Under the pieces are notes generated by a model. The model did no database searches. It was not told the origin of the DNA and saw nothing but the letters and a program-made list of their open reading frames with translations. DNA of 64,000 bases from Gracilaria gracilis (taxonomy: Eukaryota > Rhodophyta > Florideophyceae > Gracilariales > Gracilariaceae): the NCBI GenBank assembly GCA_030374805.1, contig JARGSG010000086.1, forward strand, positions 169,849-233,848, read 5' to 3'. The translations under genes were made by a program, and so were the position numbers. Shown here piece after piece: positions 45,068 through 55,872 of the stretch (position 1 is the stretch's first letter; each line of letters starts with the position of its first letter).

Positions 45068-45174
45068 GGTAGTCTGCTCTGAACCACCCACTTCAGTTCT
45101 TTTCCTGCAATGTAATTGGTGTTTCTTATGTCTATCCATGTGGACGTAACTTTTTTTAGTCTCAAAAGGGTTAA

Positions 45175-46329
45175 TCTTCTCTACAATATTTTCTATGGCT
45201 GATTGACTGCAAACGTACACATGAATTTATGCTAACAGACGGACATTTGAACGTGGATTGTTTAATAGAATATGAGATGAAAAAACCGCTTTGAAGAGCC
45301 TATCCCGTCCAATCGAGATACCACGTACCTGTCCGTTATTTCTACTGGATGCATTGAGATTTTGTTGCAGAAATGTCACACAACTTCAATTGAAAACACC
45401 GTAATTGCAGTACTTTGATGCTCAAAATATGAGGTTTTTTTACATACCTTCCATGTTGCACCATCATAGTTTCACTAATGCACCATCTAGAACCTCCCTA
45501 GATTTCCAGCATAACTTGAGGATTCAAAACTTGTAGATAATCGTGCCCGAGCCATATCTGAAAGTGGCTCTGGGCCTGTAGGAAAAACAAATGAATTTCA
45601 CATGCGCTTCTAATTGAAGAAGAAAATAGAGAGCTAATGCACAGTGGTCAACAGATAACAGGGGTGCAAAAATTACACTTTCATGTCGAAAAAACAGGTT
45701 ATGATTTTGATGATGGGTGCATTTTTCCCGCCCACGCCAAATTGGTACATAGTTTGGCATACAAAGGGAAAGCAATCTTGCCAAAGCTTTAATATTCAAC
45801 TATATATTATTAGAAGTACAGAATACGTCTGTTGTGGCTATGAAGAACATCATGTTGCTAACATGGTTATAGAAACGTTGAGGGAAGAAGACGCATATGA
45901 TGCTGGGAGAGAGCATGCAATTATTGGAACAATGAAGATATCTTCTGTACAATTCATCTCTGTAAGGGTGTCTTATTAAATCATACAACAAATTACGGGA
46001 AGAAGGCGCTATGTTTCAAAACCTAACTTCCGCAAACTCGGGAACATGTGATGAATTGCTCATTTTATGACGGTCTATCAGATAGGTGAGAAAAAATTAC
46101 GGTTTTGTATCTGCGTACGATTGAATTTCAGGAGTTACGAAAGGTACAGCAGATTGACGATATACTTTTCTTCCTATTCTGTAAACTGTCATATGTATAT
46201 ATATGCAAAATCCGCACTTGTTCTTCCGCCACGATTGTCTGATACAACTACCAGTCATGGTCAGAGAGAGACGCCGAGCGACGTCTTCAACGTTCCAAGG
46301 CGCCAGTATATCAATACTTAAGCGATCGA
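45175..46329. other. No gene seen
   Basis: AT-rich flank of piggyBac. A plus-strand frame at 45683-45979 has no recognisable similarity. Confidence 0.5.
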
Positions 46330-47110
46330 AGAATGCTTATCTTTCTCTACCATACAAATCCTATCGTTCTCTGTTTGGTGTTGACTACATGAACACAGCC
46401 CTAATATGGAATACGATTCTTTTTCAGTTGCCGCCTAACATCCAGCCCAAGCCCCTTCTGTGGGCTTTTTCTTTTCTGCGACATTACTCAACAAAATCTG
46501 TCAATTGCTTGTTTGCAGGAGTGGGTCCTAAAACATTTCGGAAATATGGCTGGGTCTTGTTGATCGTACCTCAAGGATGAATGTGGTACGTTATGACAAT
46601 TATACAATCTTTGGCTAATATAGATCTACCAAATGCACCCAAATCAAATGGGAAAGTCGAAGTTCAAAACAAAGATATTTAGGGTACTATCTTTCGGTTG
46701 ACGGGACATATTGCAGAATTGTAGAACCATCACCTTCTTCTTTTTCTTGGTTTTCTCAGAAGTTCAAAAGTGCAGGACTACGATAAGAGGCTGGAGTTTC
46801 GATAAAGACAGGAGATACTATTTGGGTTCACGGAGGCTTCCCGTGTAGTTTGTACCCATATTTGCTAATATTAAAGGCCCAAATGGTAGGCCAATTGCTA
46901 CTGAACGACCGTGTTATATTGTTATATGCGATGAAGGATATAATCACAACAGTTGTGTTTCTGGCTACCAGTATTTCTGAGAATGCAAAGAAAATTCACA
47001 AACTCATTCGGGTCAGGCACGAAACATTGAATAGGCGATTGAAACAGTTTTTAGTGTTAGAACAACGCTTTAAACACTGTCTACGACAGCACTCTACTTG
47101 TTTTTATTGA
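46330..47110 (+). pseudogene. PIF/Harbinger-like transposase relic
   Basis: Plus-strand fragments of a DDE_Tnp_4-type transposase. N-terminal region about 46360-46570: YRSLFGVDYMNTALIW, LLWAFSFLRHYSTKSVN and KTFRKYGW. Then, after a likely intron or break, LSVDGTYCRIVEPSP (about 46.69 kb, first catalytic Asp), GLR, GFPC, and CDEGY in a shifted frame (about 46.93 kb, second Asp). It ends VRHETLNRRLKQFLVL (about 47.01-47.06 kb, the Glu region). The same blocks occur in the same order in the better-preserved gene at 52346-53334. Stops and at least one frameshift make it dead. Confidence 0.75.
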
Positions 47111-47469
47111 AGTTGTTCCTGTGGTTCAAATATGTATCCAAAATGTTGAACCAATTTTTGAAATTACTGAGTTAGAATATCTCTAAGAGAGAACTAAAAC
47201 TGAGAGAAAATTCAATCTCTTTCTTGTTAGGAGTGCAATATGGTGTCTTCAAGATTTTTCTGTCTTATTTTGGTTTATGGCTAACAATTTCCTGCTCTCT
47301 AGAGCGCAGATTACTGGAATTAATAAAGAGCTAGTACGCTCTATATTCTTGAATGATTTCAATTTTGATTTTTCCTGCACTTCCCAGAAGCATCTTATGC
47401 GAGATTATATACATCACCGAAAGAACATGCCCCAAAATTATCTACGCAACCAATTGCCTTTCTTGACAT

Positions 47470-48060
47470 ATGAAAAAACCACAATGGCACCACCGCAAAG
47501 CCATGAAAAGCTTTTTGCGTTATCGTAAGGGCACGCGCACGCATGGATTACTGTTTCATCCACAAACGAAGAAAAAAGTTCGCTCCTCGAAGTTTACTGC
47601 AACGAAAACTTTGCTTGTTGCAAACAGTTCAAGTCCATCACAGAAAATATCCCCGTTTTCGGGTCCACTCCAATATCGTAGGACTCCGACGAACAGAAAC
47701 TAATTGTGCTCTCAACCCCGTAGGCTGAATATATAACTACAACAAATGCCACACGTCACACCAAATGGATTGGTAATCTCATGAAGGCCATCACAATGGC
47801 TAGAACCCAAGCTACGACGGAACGCATCGAAAACCAATCGGCCTTATTGGTTACAACAAACCCGGCTCCAACGAAACAAAACAAGTTAATTGAAATCCGA
47901 CAACACTTTCCGCAACACCATATCGCGTAAAGAGCCATTTAGATATCCCACGTACCCACAACTGACATGTTAGCAGCCGTATTCACAAAACCACTGCACC
48001 GCCACAGATTCATATCTTTACGACACAAACTCAACCTAGCCCCAGCCCGAGTCAAAATTT
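47470..48060 (+). pseudogene. Copia RNase H fragment
   Basis: The plus strand reads PQWHHRKAMKSFLRYRKGTRTHGLLF (47476 onward), then after a frame change ENQSALLVTTNP, HFPQHHIA, VPTTDMLAAVFTKPLHRHRF. This is the familiar end of Ty1/Copia RNase H. Stops and frameshifts are present. After it, at about 48.06-48.08 kb, a purine-rich CCGGGGA precedes TGTCGATT and might mark the start of a 3' LTR. No other part of the element was found nearby. Confidence 0.75.
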
Positions 48061-50754
48061 GAATCTCCACCGGGGACTGTCGATTATCAAATTCATATAT
48101 TGCTGGTCCACATTACTCTAAGCGTCAATCAGCAGTACAGCAGACACTCCCCTAGGAAAGCACCATCCGTGAGACCTCAGGAACAAACGGCTCCGCTCTG
48201 GATTAACTCTGGTTTCAAAGCAGTCGATATTTACCGCTCTCTCCTGTACGAATATCTACTCAGCGTGACGTGACAGCATAAGAGGCTGTTTTTAATAGAA
48301 AGTAAATGGTTTCATTTTTGACATAATAAAGAATGCAGCCCCCCCTATTTCTACGTACATTCCGCTTTCTGGAGGATTTCCCGCTTTCTCCTGACCTATG
48401 AGCATTTTAACGCGATCAGTAGTGAGGTAGCCATTCAATCAATTCATTTAAAAGTTATAAAATGAAACCATTCTTTAGTACTTCCATTACTTCAGCATTC
48501 ACTATTTTATGCCTCCAGACATCTACCAACCTTTTGTTGTGGTCAGAAAACCAAGTTTCGATTGATCCCAATCATACAATCAATACTTTTGTTTCCTTCT
48601 TGCTCATCAATCTAAGATACACCTATACGGCTGAGACGCACTGGTGCTCGTCATAAGCTGACATTGTTCCAGCTTTTAGCATCCATGTTCTTATAGTCTC
48701 CACCAAAACGACTGTGGCGCTAATATGTTGAAATGACCGAAACCACTCGCTATTCCAAGCTCTTTGACGAGAGAACGCGCATACCAGTTGTGCGAAGCCT
48801 ACCCATTCTACGCACAGCTAACTAACGCCGTCGAATATGATATCATGTCCAAGCCGCTACATGGCCACAAACTGTCATTTGTAGCTAACAGTTCCAAGAG
48901 CTCTATCTGGGCTGGAGCACATCAAGTGGTGAGCTCTGTCACTGAATTTTTTTTCGTGGAGGCAAGCGCTTCATGTAATCATGTGTCAGCGATGCAGTTT
49001 GTGGAAGTCGTCCCCTCAGTATATAAACAACCTACCGCTAAACCACCGCAATACTTCTTGCTGCTTCGAGTCAGGCTGTTTCGCTTCCATAAAACCTGAG
49101 TTCGTTTCCTTTTCACTGAGAGGGTGAATACAACAAGGAGACACCTAGAAAAAAATCGCAAAACAATGATGGGCGAAGTCAACCAAGAATAGATTGGAAG
49201 ATGCAGTTGGATTTGCCAGATTCTGTAAATAGCAAAGAGTGGCAGTCCCGACTTCCGGCTCGAAGAGATAACTCCCAGATGAAAGCGAAAGTGTTAGATG
49301 GAGTTCAATGAAAAGAGGGTAAATGGAATGGAGGTGAGAGCGGCACGCGGTCGTAAAGTCTCTCTGATGCATAATGACAGAAGAAATACACCTTGTGTGG
49401 GAAATTCAATGGCAAGAACGCTGTGAAAAGTCACAGTAAATCGTGCAGATTGTAAGGATTTACGGAGCCTGGTTGTATTATTACGACCTTTGAAAAAGAA
49501 AAGAAGGAAAATCACAAGCAAAGAGAAAGCACTAGAAACAGGTTGTCCAAACAAAGCACCCGGAAGAACAGTAAAATATAAAATAAAGGATCCTCAGCCA
49601 TTGAGAAAGTCTTGCAGACAGTGCAGCCGTGAAGAATAAAATTAGCAGAGATTACTAATTAGACTGGAATCAGAAGCGAGACCACGCAATACCTCAGGGA
49701 CCTCTCTTGTGTCAATATATCGAAACAGAATGTGTGTACCGAAGGATACCCAAGTACTGGAAAGATGCTATCGGCGGAAGGTATAGTAGAAAAAGGAAAG
49801 AAGATTATGATTGCAAGTTTGATTGCTTCTCCTGCATTCATAGACAAAATAGGGCCTCGGCGTTGGAATGAAGATTTGGTTTGGGAATGTTGGTACGTAA
49901 CTCTTTTCGTGAGCACACGTCGTTCACAACGAAGGTGGCTGAGAATCAGGTGAGCCATCGTCGCTTCCCAGCACAGTTAGTGCAGTAGTACTCTTGCACC
50001 TCTTTGATTGGATCTGGTTTTGGTGTTTTGATGATCTCGCTTCTTCTGCAAAACAAAATCCAATAAACCTAGCCCTCATCGTTTCATTTTACTACTAAAT
50101 GCGATCCGGCCCTCAAATGAAAACTTGGAAAACGAAACAGGAAGGATACTTGGAGGAAGACTACCCAACTCAGAACTAAGACACGCACCGTACAGGTCAG
50201 CGCGTGGTGGCGGGGTTTCTTCGAAAACGAGGTTGACGGCTTCTGGTAGGCGTTTGAGGGAGAATTTTGGGAAAACTAGGCTATGGTCTAACGGTTGAAC
50301 GGTTAGTGACGCTTTAGGTAGAAGGTTGCCACAAGCGGGCGATGCACCACTTTCTAACAAGTGAGCTTTTTTAGATTCCAGAAAACCGCAAATAGTTCCA
50401 TATTTCGAATCACTAGAACCAAATCAAATGAGTAGTTGTAGATGCGTGGTCATTTTACCTTCCATGCGGTTCCATTTCTGGTTGCGTAAATATTCAGCCC
50501 AATCCTTTTCACACAATGGTTTTCCTGAAAGTTCAAACCTTGTCCAGAATCCGGTTGGTGGCTGTTTTACATTTATTTCATAGGAAATACAGTCGAACTC
50601 AAGTCTTTCAAAATAGTCAGTCGTGAAACAAGGCCCTAGTTTTGCTGGTAATTTCTCCGAAGCTTTCTATAGGCGGAGGACAATTAATTGGAGACTGGTG
50701 TTGGAGGACGTGTGTTTTATTCTTTTCAAAGTGGAGGGAGTCGTTTAGACTCCA
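48061..50754. other. No recognised gene
   Basis: AT-rich. Possible LTR remnant at the start. TATATAAAC at about 49020-49028 resembles a TATA box but no credible gene follows. Frames at 48764-49099 (plus) and 50076-50360 and 49659-49958 (minus) match nothing I know. Confidence 0.45.
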
Positions 50755-50764
50755 ATATATAAAG
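50755..50764 (+). promoter_or_regulatory. TATA box of the zinc-finger gene
   Basis: The stretch AATATATAAAGG includes TATATAAAGG about 75-80 bp before the ATG at 50834, a good distance for a core promoter with a start site near 50785. Confidence 0.6.
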
Positions 50765-50833
50765 GCTTATACACCGTCACTACCACATATTTGCTTTGCC
50801 GCTTCAAAGCGAGCTGATGTGTTTTCATCAAAG

Positions 50834-51454
50834 ATGAGTTCGCACAACTCTTCCCGAAAGGAGAACGAAAGGAGCAGAACTTCAAAGAGAGTGGACAAAG
50901 ATCAAGTGGACAGCCGAGCAGAGAGGCCATTAAAAATAAGAAAGAGTTCAATCCAGTCTGACAGTCATAAAAATTCCCACACTGCATCTCCAGCTCGAAG
51001 TGAAAACCTCCCAGCTGCGCCCAACACGTCAAACGGAATTCAAAGAAATGAGTATGAACGGGGCGGAAGTTCGGGCGGCTCACAATCCAGGGCTCTAATA
51101 TCTCCATGGGCGGAGACAAAATGTCCCTTGTGTGGGAAAGACTTCAAATACATGTATCTGCCAAGGCACCGCAAATCTTGCAAATTGCACAAATGCACTG
51201 AGCCCGATTGCACATTTACGACGTTTGACAAAGGCCGTATGAACATGCATAAAGTGATCCACAATAGCAAAAATGTTCCATGCAGATGGTGCGGACGTTT
51301 GTTCAAAGCGATAGGCCATAGAAATGAGCACGAGAGAAATAATTGCAAGGTCCGTCGATATAGCGAGATAGTTGTGCGTCGTTCCAGAAGCGAGAGTTCT
51401 TCCAGCCAGAAGAATGCGGGCTCATCAAAAGAGACGGAAGGTAACCATGAATAG
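50834..51454 (+). CDS. Small protein with three zinc fingers
   Basis: 206 codons from ATG 50834. The frame is open upstream to 50642, but the TATA box at 50755 places the transcript start after that, so the inner ATG is preferred. Residues 1-90 are Ser/Lys/Arg-rich and probably disordered, with a likely nuclear signal (RPLKIRK). Fingers: C97-C100-H112-C116; C121-C126-H139-H143; C150-C153-H166-C171. Two are of C2HC type and one C2H2. The tail is Ser-rich. It is intact, with no stops or frameshifts, unlike most coding sequence around it. It could be a host regulator or a transposon accessory protein; it would act in nucleic-acid binding. Confidence 0.75.
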   Translation: MSSHNSSRKENERSRTSKRVDKDQVDSRAERPLKIRKSSIQSDSHKNSHTASPARSENLPAAPNTSNGIQRNEYERGGSSGGSQSRALISPWAETKCPLCGKDFKYMYLPRHRKSCKLHKCTEPDCTFTTFDKGRMNMHKVIHNSKNVPCRWCGRLFKAIGHRNEHERNNCKVRRYSEIVVRRSRSESSSSQKNAGSSKETEGNHE

Positions 51455-52345
51455 GCGAAGATAGCTTTGTTTCTCTAGGGTGCGATGGAAGAAATGTGTT
51501 GTAAAACCAGTTAGTCTTACAATTTCTATTTATTTTCATTCTTTTCTGATTCCGATCTCAAACTTTTTCACAACTCAACCCAGTATAGTTGAACAGCTAT
51601 TTTCATTCCTTTACTTGCGTGTCACATTTATATATATCTCTTGGTAACTTGGCAACAAATAATCCTGTTTTTTCCACACTCTTCGTACCGAGTATCGGCG
51701 TTGGCTAGAAACTAAAGAGCGCTATCTGTCAATATTCTACGACTTTTGTGATGTTCAATCATTTGTGCCTCAAAACAAGTGTCAGTTTTCTTTCCTTATC
51801 AATTCGGAAGCTTTTTGACTACGGGAGAATGTGGGAAATATCGTTTTTAAAACAAGCAGTTTTCTTTGCTATCAGTTTCTGCATTATTCGTTCTGATATC
51901 TTGCCAATGATTTACGTTCGGGCGTCGTAAGATATAATTTTTTTAACGTACTCCATTCTATAAGTTTCACCAATCGTAGATTCATGTAGAACGGAACCAT
52001 CATAGCTTTCTTTGACTTTAGGAAAATGGATCAAAAAATTAAATGAAGAATTGTAAGGTATTCGTTTTTCTAAACACTGACATCTGATACAATGGAAGTC
52101 AAAGACGATTGTTGTTACACCAAGACACACAAACTCTCACTAATTATTAAAAAGAGCAACTGAAAACATTTCCAGTGATCGTAGAATGAAAACTTCATTG
52201 GCATTCCTAATTGACTCTAGTTCATAACAAATCCGAACACTTTGAATGCTACAGAGAATTATTGTCCTGTGATGCTTAGCGTCTGTTTTTCGTCATACAA
52301 TTCTTATACTGAGTAGTACTAAGCTGAAAGTACTAAAATATCAAA
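51455..52345. other. No gene seen
   Basis: AT-rich, with short frames only. It holds the 3' side of the zinc-finger gene and of the convergent transposase gene. Confidence 0.5.
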
Positions 52346-53334
52346 TCATAACTGTTCATAACATTGCGATTCAAAATGTTTTCTGGTTATTTCTATGTCA
52401 ACTGTATGATTTCGAACACCTTCATGAATCTTAAGAACGCCCAAACCGGTATTTAATCTTTTCATAAGACTATACCCCGTCCTCAAATTAGAACTGTCAA
52501 ATTTTATAAATGGTGTGTCGTATTGTAAAGAAATACAAGTAATTTGAACAACAGTGTGGAAGCAGAATGAATGAAATGAGAAATGATGCCGGTACACTTG
52601 AGATAAGACTTGAAATTGCTTCAATCTTGTCATCAACGTTTCATCTTTTGCTCGAATACGAGATTGATTAAACCGGACAAAAAACCAATTGTCGGCTGGT
52701 GCAACACACCTTTCATCTACATATCCGTCATCGGCAATAACAAATTCTTGATCATGCAAAAAATGTTCCAAACCCACCTCAAAAATTTTGTCATCGGAGT
52801 AACAGCCACAAACGAGAGAGCCGTGGCGCCACACCAAAGCTTTATATTTAGTTCCGATTCCGAGCTCATACCTCAATCTACCTGCTTTGAGTTTGTGCAA
52901 AAACCACTTTGCGTTGAACGGAGAAGGTTCACGTATGGGAGAATCCGTTGCGTTGACCGAAATAATTACATTCAAATTAATGCTTTGGTTATGAAGCAAT
53001 CTATTACTCCACTTGGTCTTGGATAACATATAGATATAAATAATAAATATATATACAAGGAAGCAAATACGATTCTTACCCCGTTAAGACTTGCGAGCAT
53101 CACTTTCAAAATTATACTCCACGTCATTTTCGTTTTCTCATCGGCACCGATCAACGCATGAAGCATGTGCTCTGAAACCGATAGTTTCAGAAATATTAGT
53201 GCCCAGAGAAGATGCTCTGAACTAATTTTGCCACAAAAAATGTTATCGAAATTGGTCACTTTGGTCCAGAGAATAGAAAAAGTATTTGAATTCACTCCAA
53301 AGAGATACTTGAATCGTCTTGAAAAGCGCCGCAC
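52346..53334 (-). CDS. PIF/Harbinger-like transposase, two exons
   Basis: Minus-strand gene. Exon 1 (53334-53080) carries RRFKYLFGV, LLWALIFLKLSVSEH and GADEKT, the N-terminal blocks of this DDE_Tnp_4 family. A 62-nt intron (53079-53018) begins GTAAGA and ends CCAAG, and its removal keeps the frame. Exon 2 (53017-52346) has NATDSPIREPSPFNAKWF (first Asp), GCYSDDKIF, VIADDGYVDERC (second Asp) and KDETLMTRLKQF (Glu). The catalytic triad is therefore present. The start is uncertain: related sequence (LDKDDIAYFQHFASTCGAF) continues upstream at about 53.30-53.39 kb in another frame. No terminal inverted repeats were identified. It may be a recently disabled or near-intact copy. Confidence 0.75.
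53018..53079 (-). other. 62-nt spliceosomal intron (predicted)
   Basis: GTAAGA donor and CCAAG acceptor on the minus strand, phase 0, within the Harbinger transposase. It is very AT-rich compared with its exons. It separates two blocks that are continuous in the protein family. Confidence 0.65.
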
Positions 53335-53413
53335 GTGGATGCGAAATGTTGAAAATATGCAATATCATCTTTGTCCAGCCGCTCGTTTCGAAAAAAACTC
53401 AAATTTTTTTTTT

Positions 53414-53488
53414 GGAGAGTGGAGCGGGGTGTTGTGGCGCTAAATCGGAGCACCAATGAAGCGCCACGACACCCCAGTCCGCTGTCCC
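53414..53488. repeat. Palindrome family copy H
   Basis: 75-bp palindrome with a TTTTTTTTTGG left edge and GCTGTCCCAA right edge. The right arm GAAGCGCCACGACACCCC is well kept. Confidence 0.85.
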
Positions 53489-53642
53489 AACGCGCCATGA
53501 GTGATGAAGCTGTGGTGGTGGCATATGTGGCACAGCCAATGCGCCGTGATCAATGAAGCTGGAGTGCACTCTGACCCTCTGTTAACGCACCGTGAGTGAC
53601 GAATTTGGGATGGTGGCACATGTGGCACCGCCAAAGCACCGT
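53489..53642. repeat. Two 58-bp direct repeats between palindromes
   Basis: Units at about 53489-53546 and 53584-53642 share ACGC.CC.TGAGTGA and GGTGGCA.ATGTGGCAC.GCCAA. They lie exactly between palindrome copies H and I. Confidence 0.7.
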
Positions 53643-53643
53643 T

Positions 53644-53715
53644 GACAGCGGACTGGAATGTCGTGGCGCTTCATCGGTGAACCGATGAAGGGCCATGACA
53701 CCGCGGTCCGCTGTC
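53644..53715. repeat. Palindrome family copy I
   Basis: 72 bp, from GACAGCGGACTGG to GGTCCGCTGTC, centre CATCGGTGAACCGATG. Very close to consensus. Confidence 0.9.
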
Positions 53716-53756
53716 TCAGGCTGTGGTTGAAAAACAAGGAAAATAATTTTTTTTGG

Positions 53757-53828
53757 GACAGCGGAACAGGCTGTCGTGGCGCTTCATCGGTGCACTGGTG
53801 AAGGCCCACGCCACCCCGGTCCGCTATC
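53757..53828. repeat. Palindrome family copy J
   Basis: 72 bp with a left edge TTTTTTTTGGGACAGCGG and right end CCGGTCCGCTATCC. It lies 41 bp after copy I. Confidence 0.9.
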
Positions 53829-54153
53829 CTACCAGCCGTTCCTTATAACTTCTCGTATATTTTTGCCTTCACGGAGTTCTGTATCCTTCCAGTGTCCACG
53901 CTTTCTCTGACACCTCTTTACGGATTCATATGCATCTCAGGCATCGTCCACATCTCCCTGCCGTGTTGAAAGAACACGTTTTGTGCTGTATATTTCCTAT
54001 CCTCTCCCCCCCGCTCTCGTCTCCAGTGCACTGCCACATCTCTTCGGCAGTTGTCTCCCGCCCCCTGCAGTCTCCGGTCCGCTGCTTTCTCCCTTCCGCT
54101 CCGGAAATTCAAACCATAACCCTCAATACACGCCCTTCCCGTGCATTCATAAA

Positions 54154-54778
54154 ATGGCTCCACATAGTGCATCGAGGTCTGCGTCAACGGCACCCTCAAG
54201 CTGCAAAATGAAGGTTGGAAAACTGTATGGCTCCGGAGATGAGCTTGTCACAGTATGCCTCGGAATCCGAGATCTTTACAGGTTGACAATATGAGATGAA
54301 CAATGGCCAAAGAAGGTGGGACAAAACGAGTTTGTTGATTACATTATCAAGAATTGCAACGTCCTAAAAGCTGGCAAAGAATTACGTCTATATCCTTGTG
54401 GGTCCCGGACATCTGACGTTTACAGACAGTGAACTACAGGTCGCATCGCTGAAGGGGTCTTATCGTCAGCTATACCTCTCAACGAGCTTATTGGACACCT
54501 TGGACGGTGATAGAGACTGGTATATACGGGACTTCTGGAATGCACATACCGAGGTGAGATTTAAAGGAATACCGAAGAATGTGACTTTGACCGAGTTTTT
54601 CAAGTCCATGAATATACGTCCTAAGCGAGTGGGACGGTGGTCCTCCCGTTCACCACAACCGTTGCCACACATTTCCAAGGGATTTTCTTTCTCTAATTCA
54701 TTCAGGAATTTTATGCGTAAAAAAGAGTTGTTGGCCAAAAGAGAAAAAGAGGGGGCAAGAGATACCCCACACCCTTAA
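54154..54778 (+). pseudogene. Unrecognised gene with one stop and one frameshift
   Basis: Starting at ATG 54154, the frame reads a Ser/Ala-rich start, then KVGKLYGSGDELVTVCLGIRDLYRLTI, an in-frame TGA (54292-54294), then FVDYIIKNCNVLKAGKELRLY. Near 54.40 kb the reading must move to the 54398-54778 frame: GPGHLTFTDSELQVASLKG, RDWYIRDFWNAHTEVRFKGIP, and a basic end (FRNFMRKKELLAKREKE). The three pieces look like one protein of about 205 residues. No family is recognised; no membrane segment or known motif is visible. Confidence 0.45.
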
Positions 54779-54811
54779 TTAATTGCCAAATGCTTGAAAG
54801 TCGTTCCAAGA

Positions 54812-55395
54812 GGTGCTGTCACTGGAACCAAAAGTGTAGGGGAGCATGGGCTGTTTTGGAGGGTGCTGCTGGAAAAGCGCATATGCGCGTGTGTGCAAAC
54901 TCAACGTGAAACTGGCTTCTGATTGGCTACTGCAAATGTGCACATGCAACGTAGTGTGTACAAGTGTTATGGCACTACTGGGTTGTTCTGGGCTACACAT
55001 GTGTAACTAGCACAGATGGGTATGCTGGACAGTATGCACAGTTATGTACGTGGACATGTTGAACACATTGATGCAACTTGACGCGCTATGGTGATGAATC
55101 AGGTGCAGTCATGAGGATTACACGAACACTGAGGTGACGTGTTGTCGGAACTTATGGCATTGAGTGAATTTGTGGTTACGTGGTACTTGGCGAGCTGGAG
55201 CATACACATATTGCTGTGGTGTATGGATTACAGTGTATTGGCACAATGTGAATTTGTGCATGGTCATCGTTATGTGTAGGCACGTAACTTGTTGAGTAGG
55301 CACGTAACTTGTTGTGCACTGTTGTGCACTGTTGTGCCTCGTTAGTTGTAAGCTGTCATGAATTGTGGCAGTGTTACCATGTTATGTTAGATGAT
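54812..55395. repeat. GT-rich dispersed repeat, copy b
   Basis: 584 bp, nearly identical to 23096-23677 in the same orientation. It begins GTGCTGTCACTGGAACC and ends ATGTTATGTTAGATGAT. Sequence on both sides differs from copy a, so these are the limits of the repeated unit. Confidence 0.8.
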
Positions 55396-55604
55396 GATTG
55401 GTAGTATTGAGTGTCCCCGCTTGGTGGCTTAGGTTTTACTCCGAGTGGAAGTGAGCGGTAGTGCGACGACCTAGTGCTACATAAGTTGTGACAGAAGCAC
55501 CTCCAAGTAAATCCGAGCCAGAGCTGGCGAACTTCCTTTGCATATCCCCACCTTCCTTTTGCATCAACCTTCCCTTCCCAGCTATAACCTCCATCAAGAG
55601 TCAG
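55396..55604. other. Short unassigned segment
   Basis: Lies between the GT-rich repeat and the truncated end of LINE copy 1. The LINE frame runs on into it without similarity to copy 2, so it is flanking sequence. Confidence 0.4.
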
Positions 55605-55872
55605 TTTGAATAAAGTTGCTTCATGCTTCACTACCGCAATTTCCAAATGTGGCGTGAGCGGTACAAGATGCAACGCATATTCGTTAATCGATCTCACGAA
55701 TGCACGGTACAAACTCACACAGCTGCGCGAATTGAATCCATCCCGGTGCAGACCGGCACCGGCTAGGCTTCCTAGTCGACGTTCAGCATTTGTACGCGTT
55801 CCATGTGCTTTTCGGCTGTTACTCCATTGGTGTTTAGAGAAGCCCCCAGATATACTGCACTACATACCACGC

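Larger units (their letters stand above)
41933..45174. mobile_element. Complete piggyBac element with TTAA duplications
   Basis: TTAA at 41933-41936 and 45171-45174 flank a 3234-bp element (41937-45170). The ends are inverted repeats: left CCCTTCTGAGACTGAAAA, right (reverse strand) CCCTTTTGAGACTAAAA, both then reaching GTTA. TTAA target sites and CCC-type tips are hallmarks of piggyBac. Inside are an uninterrupted transposase gene (plus) and a second convergent gene (minus). The element appears structurally complete. Confidence 0.95.

Noticed and set aside
52610-53026. 138-codon plus-strand frame
   Set aside because: Shadow of the Harbinger transposase exon 2, whose DDE motifs are on the minus strand.
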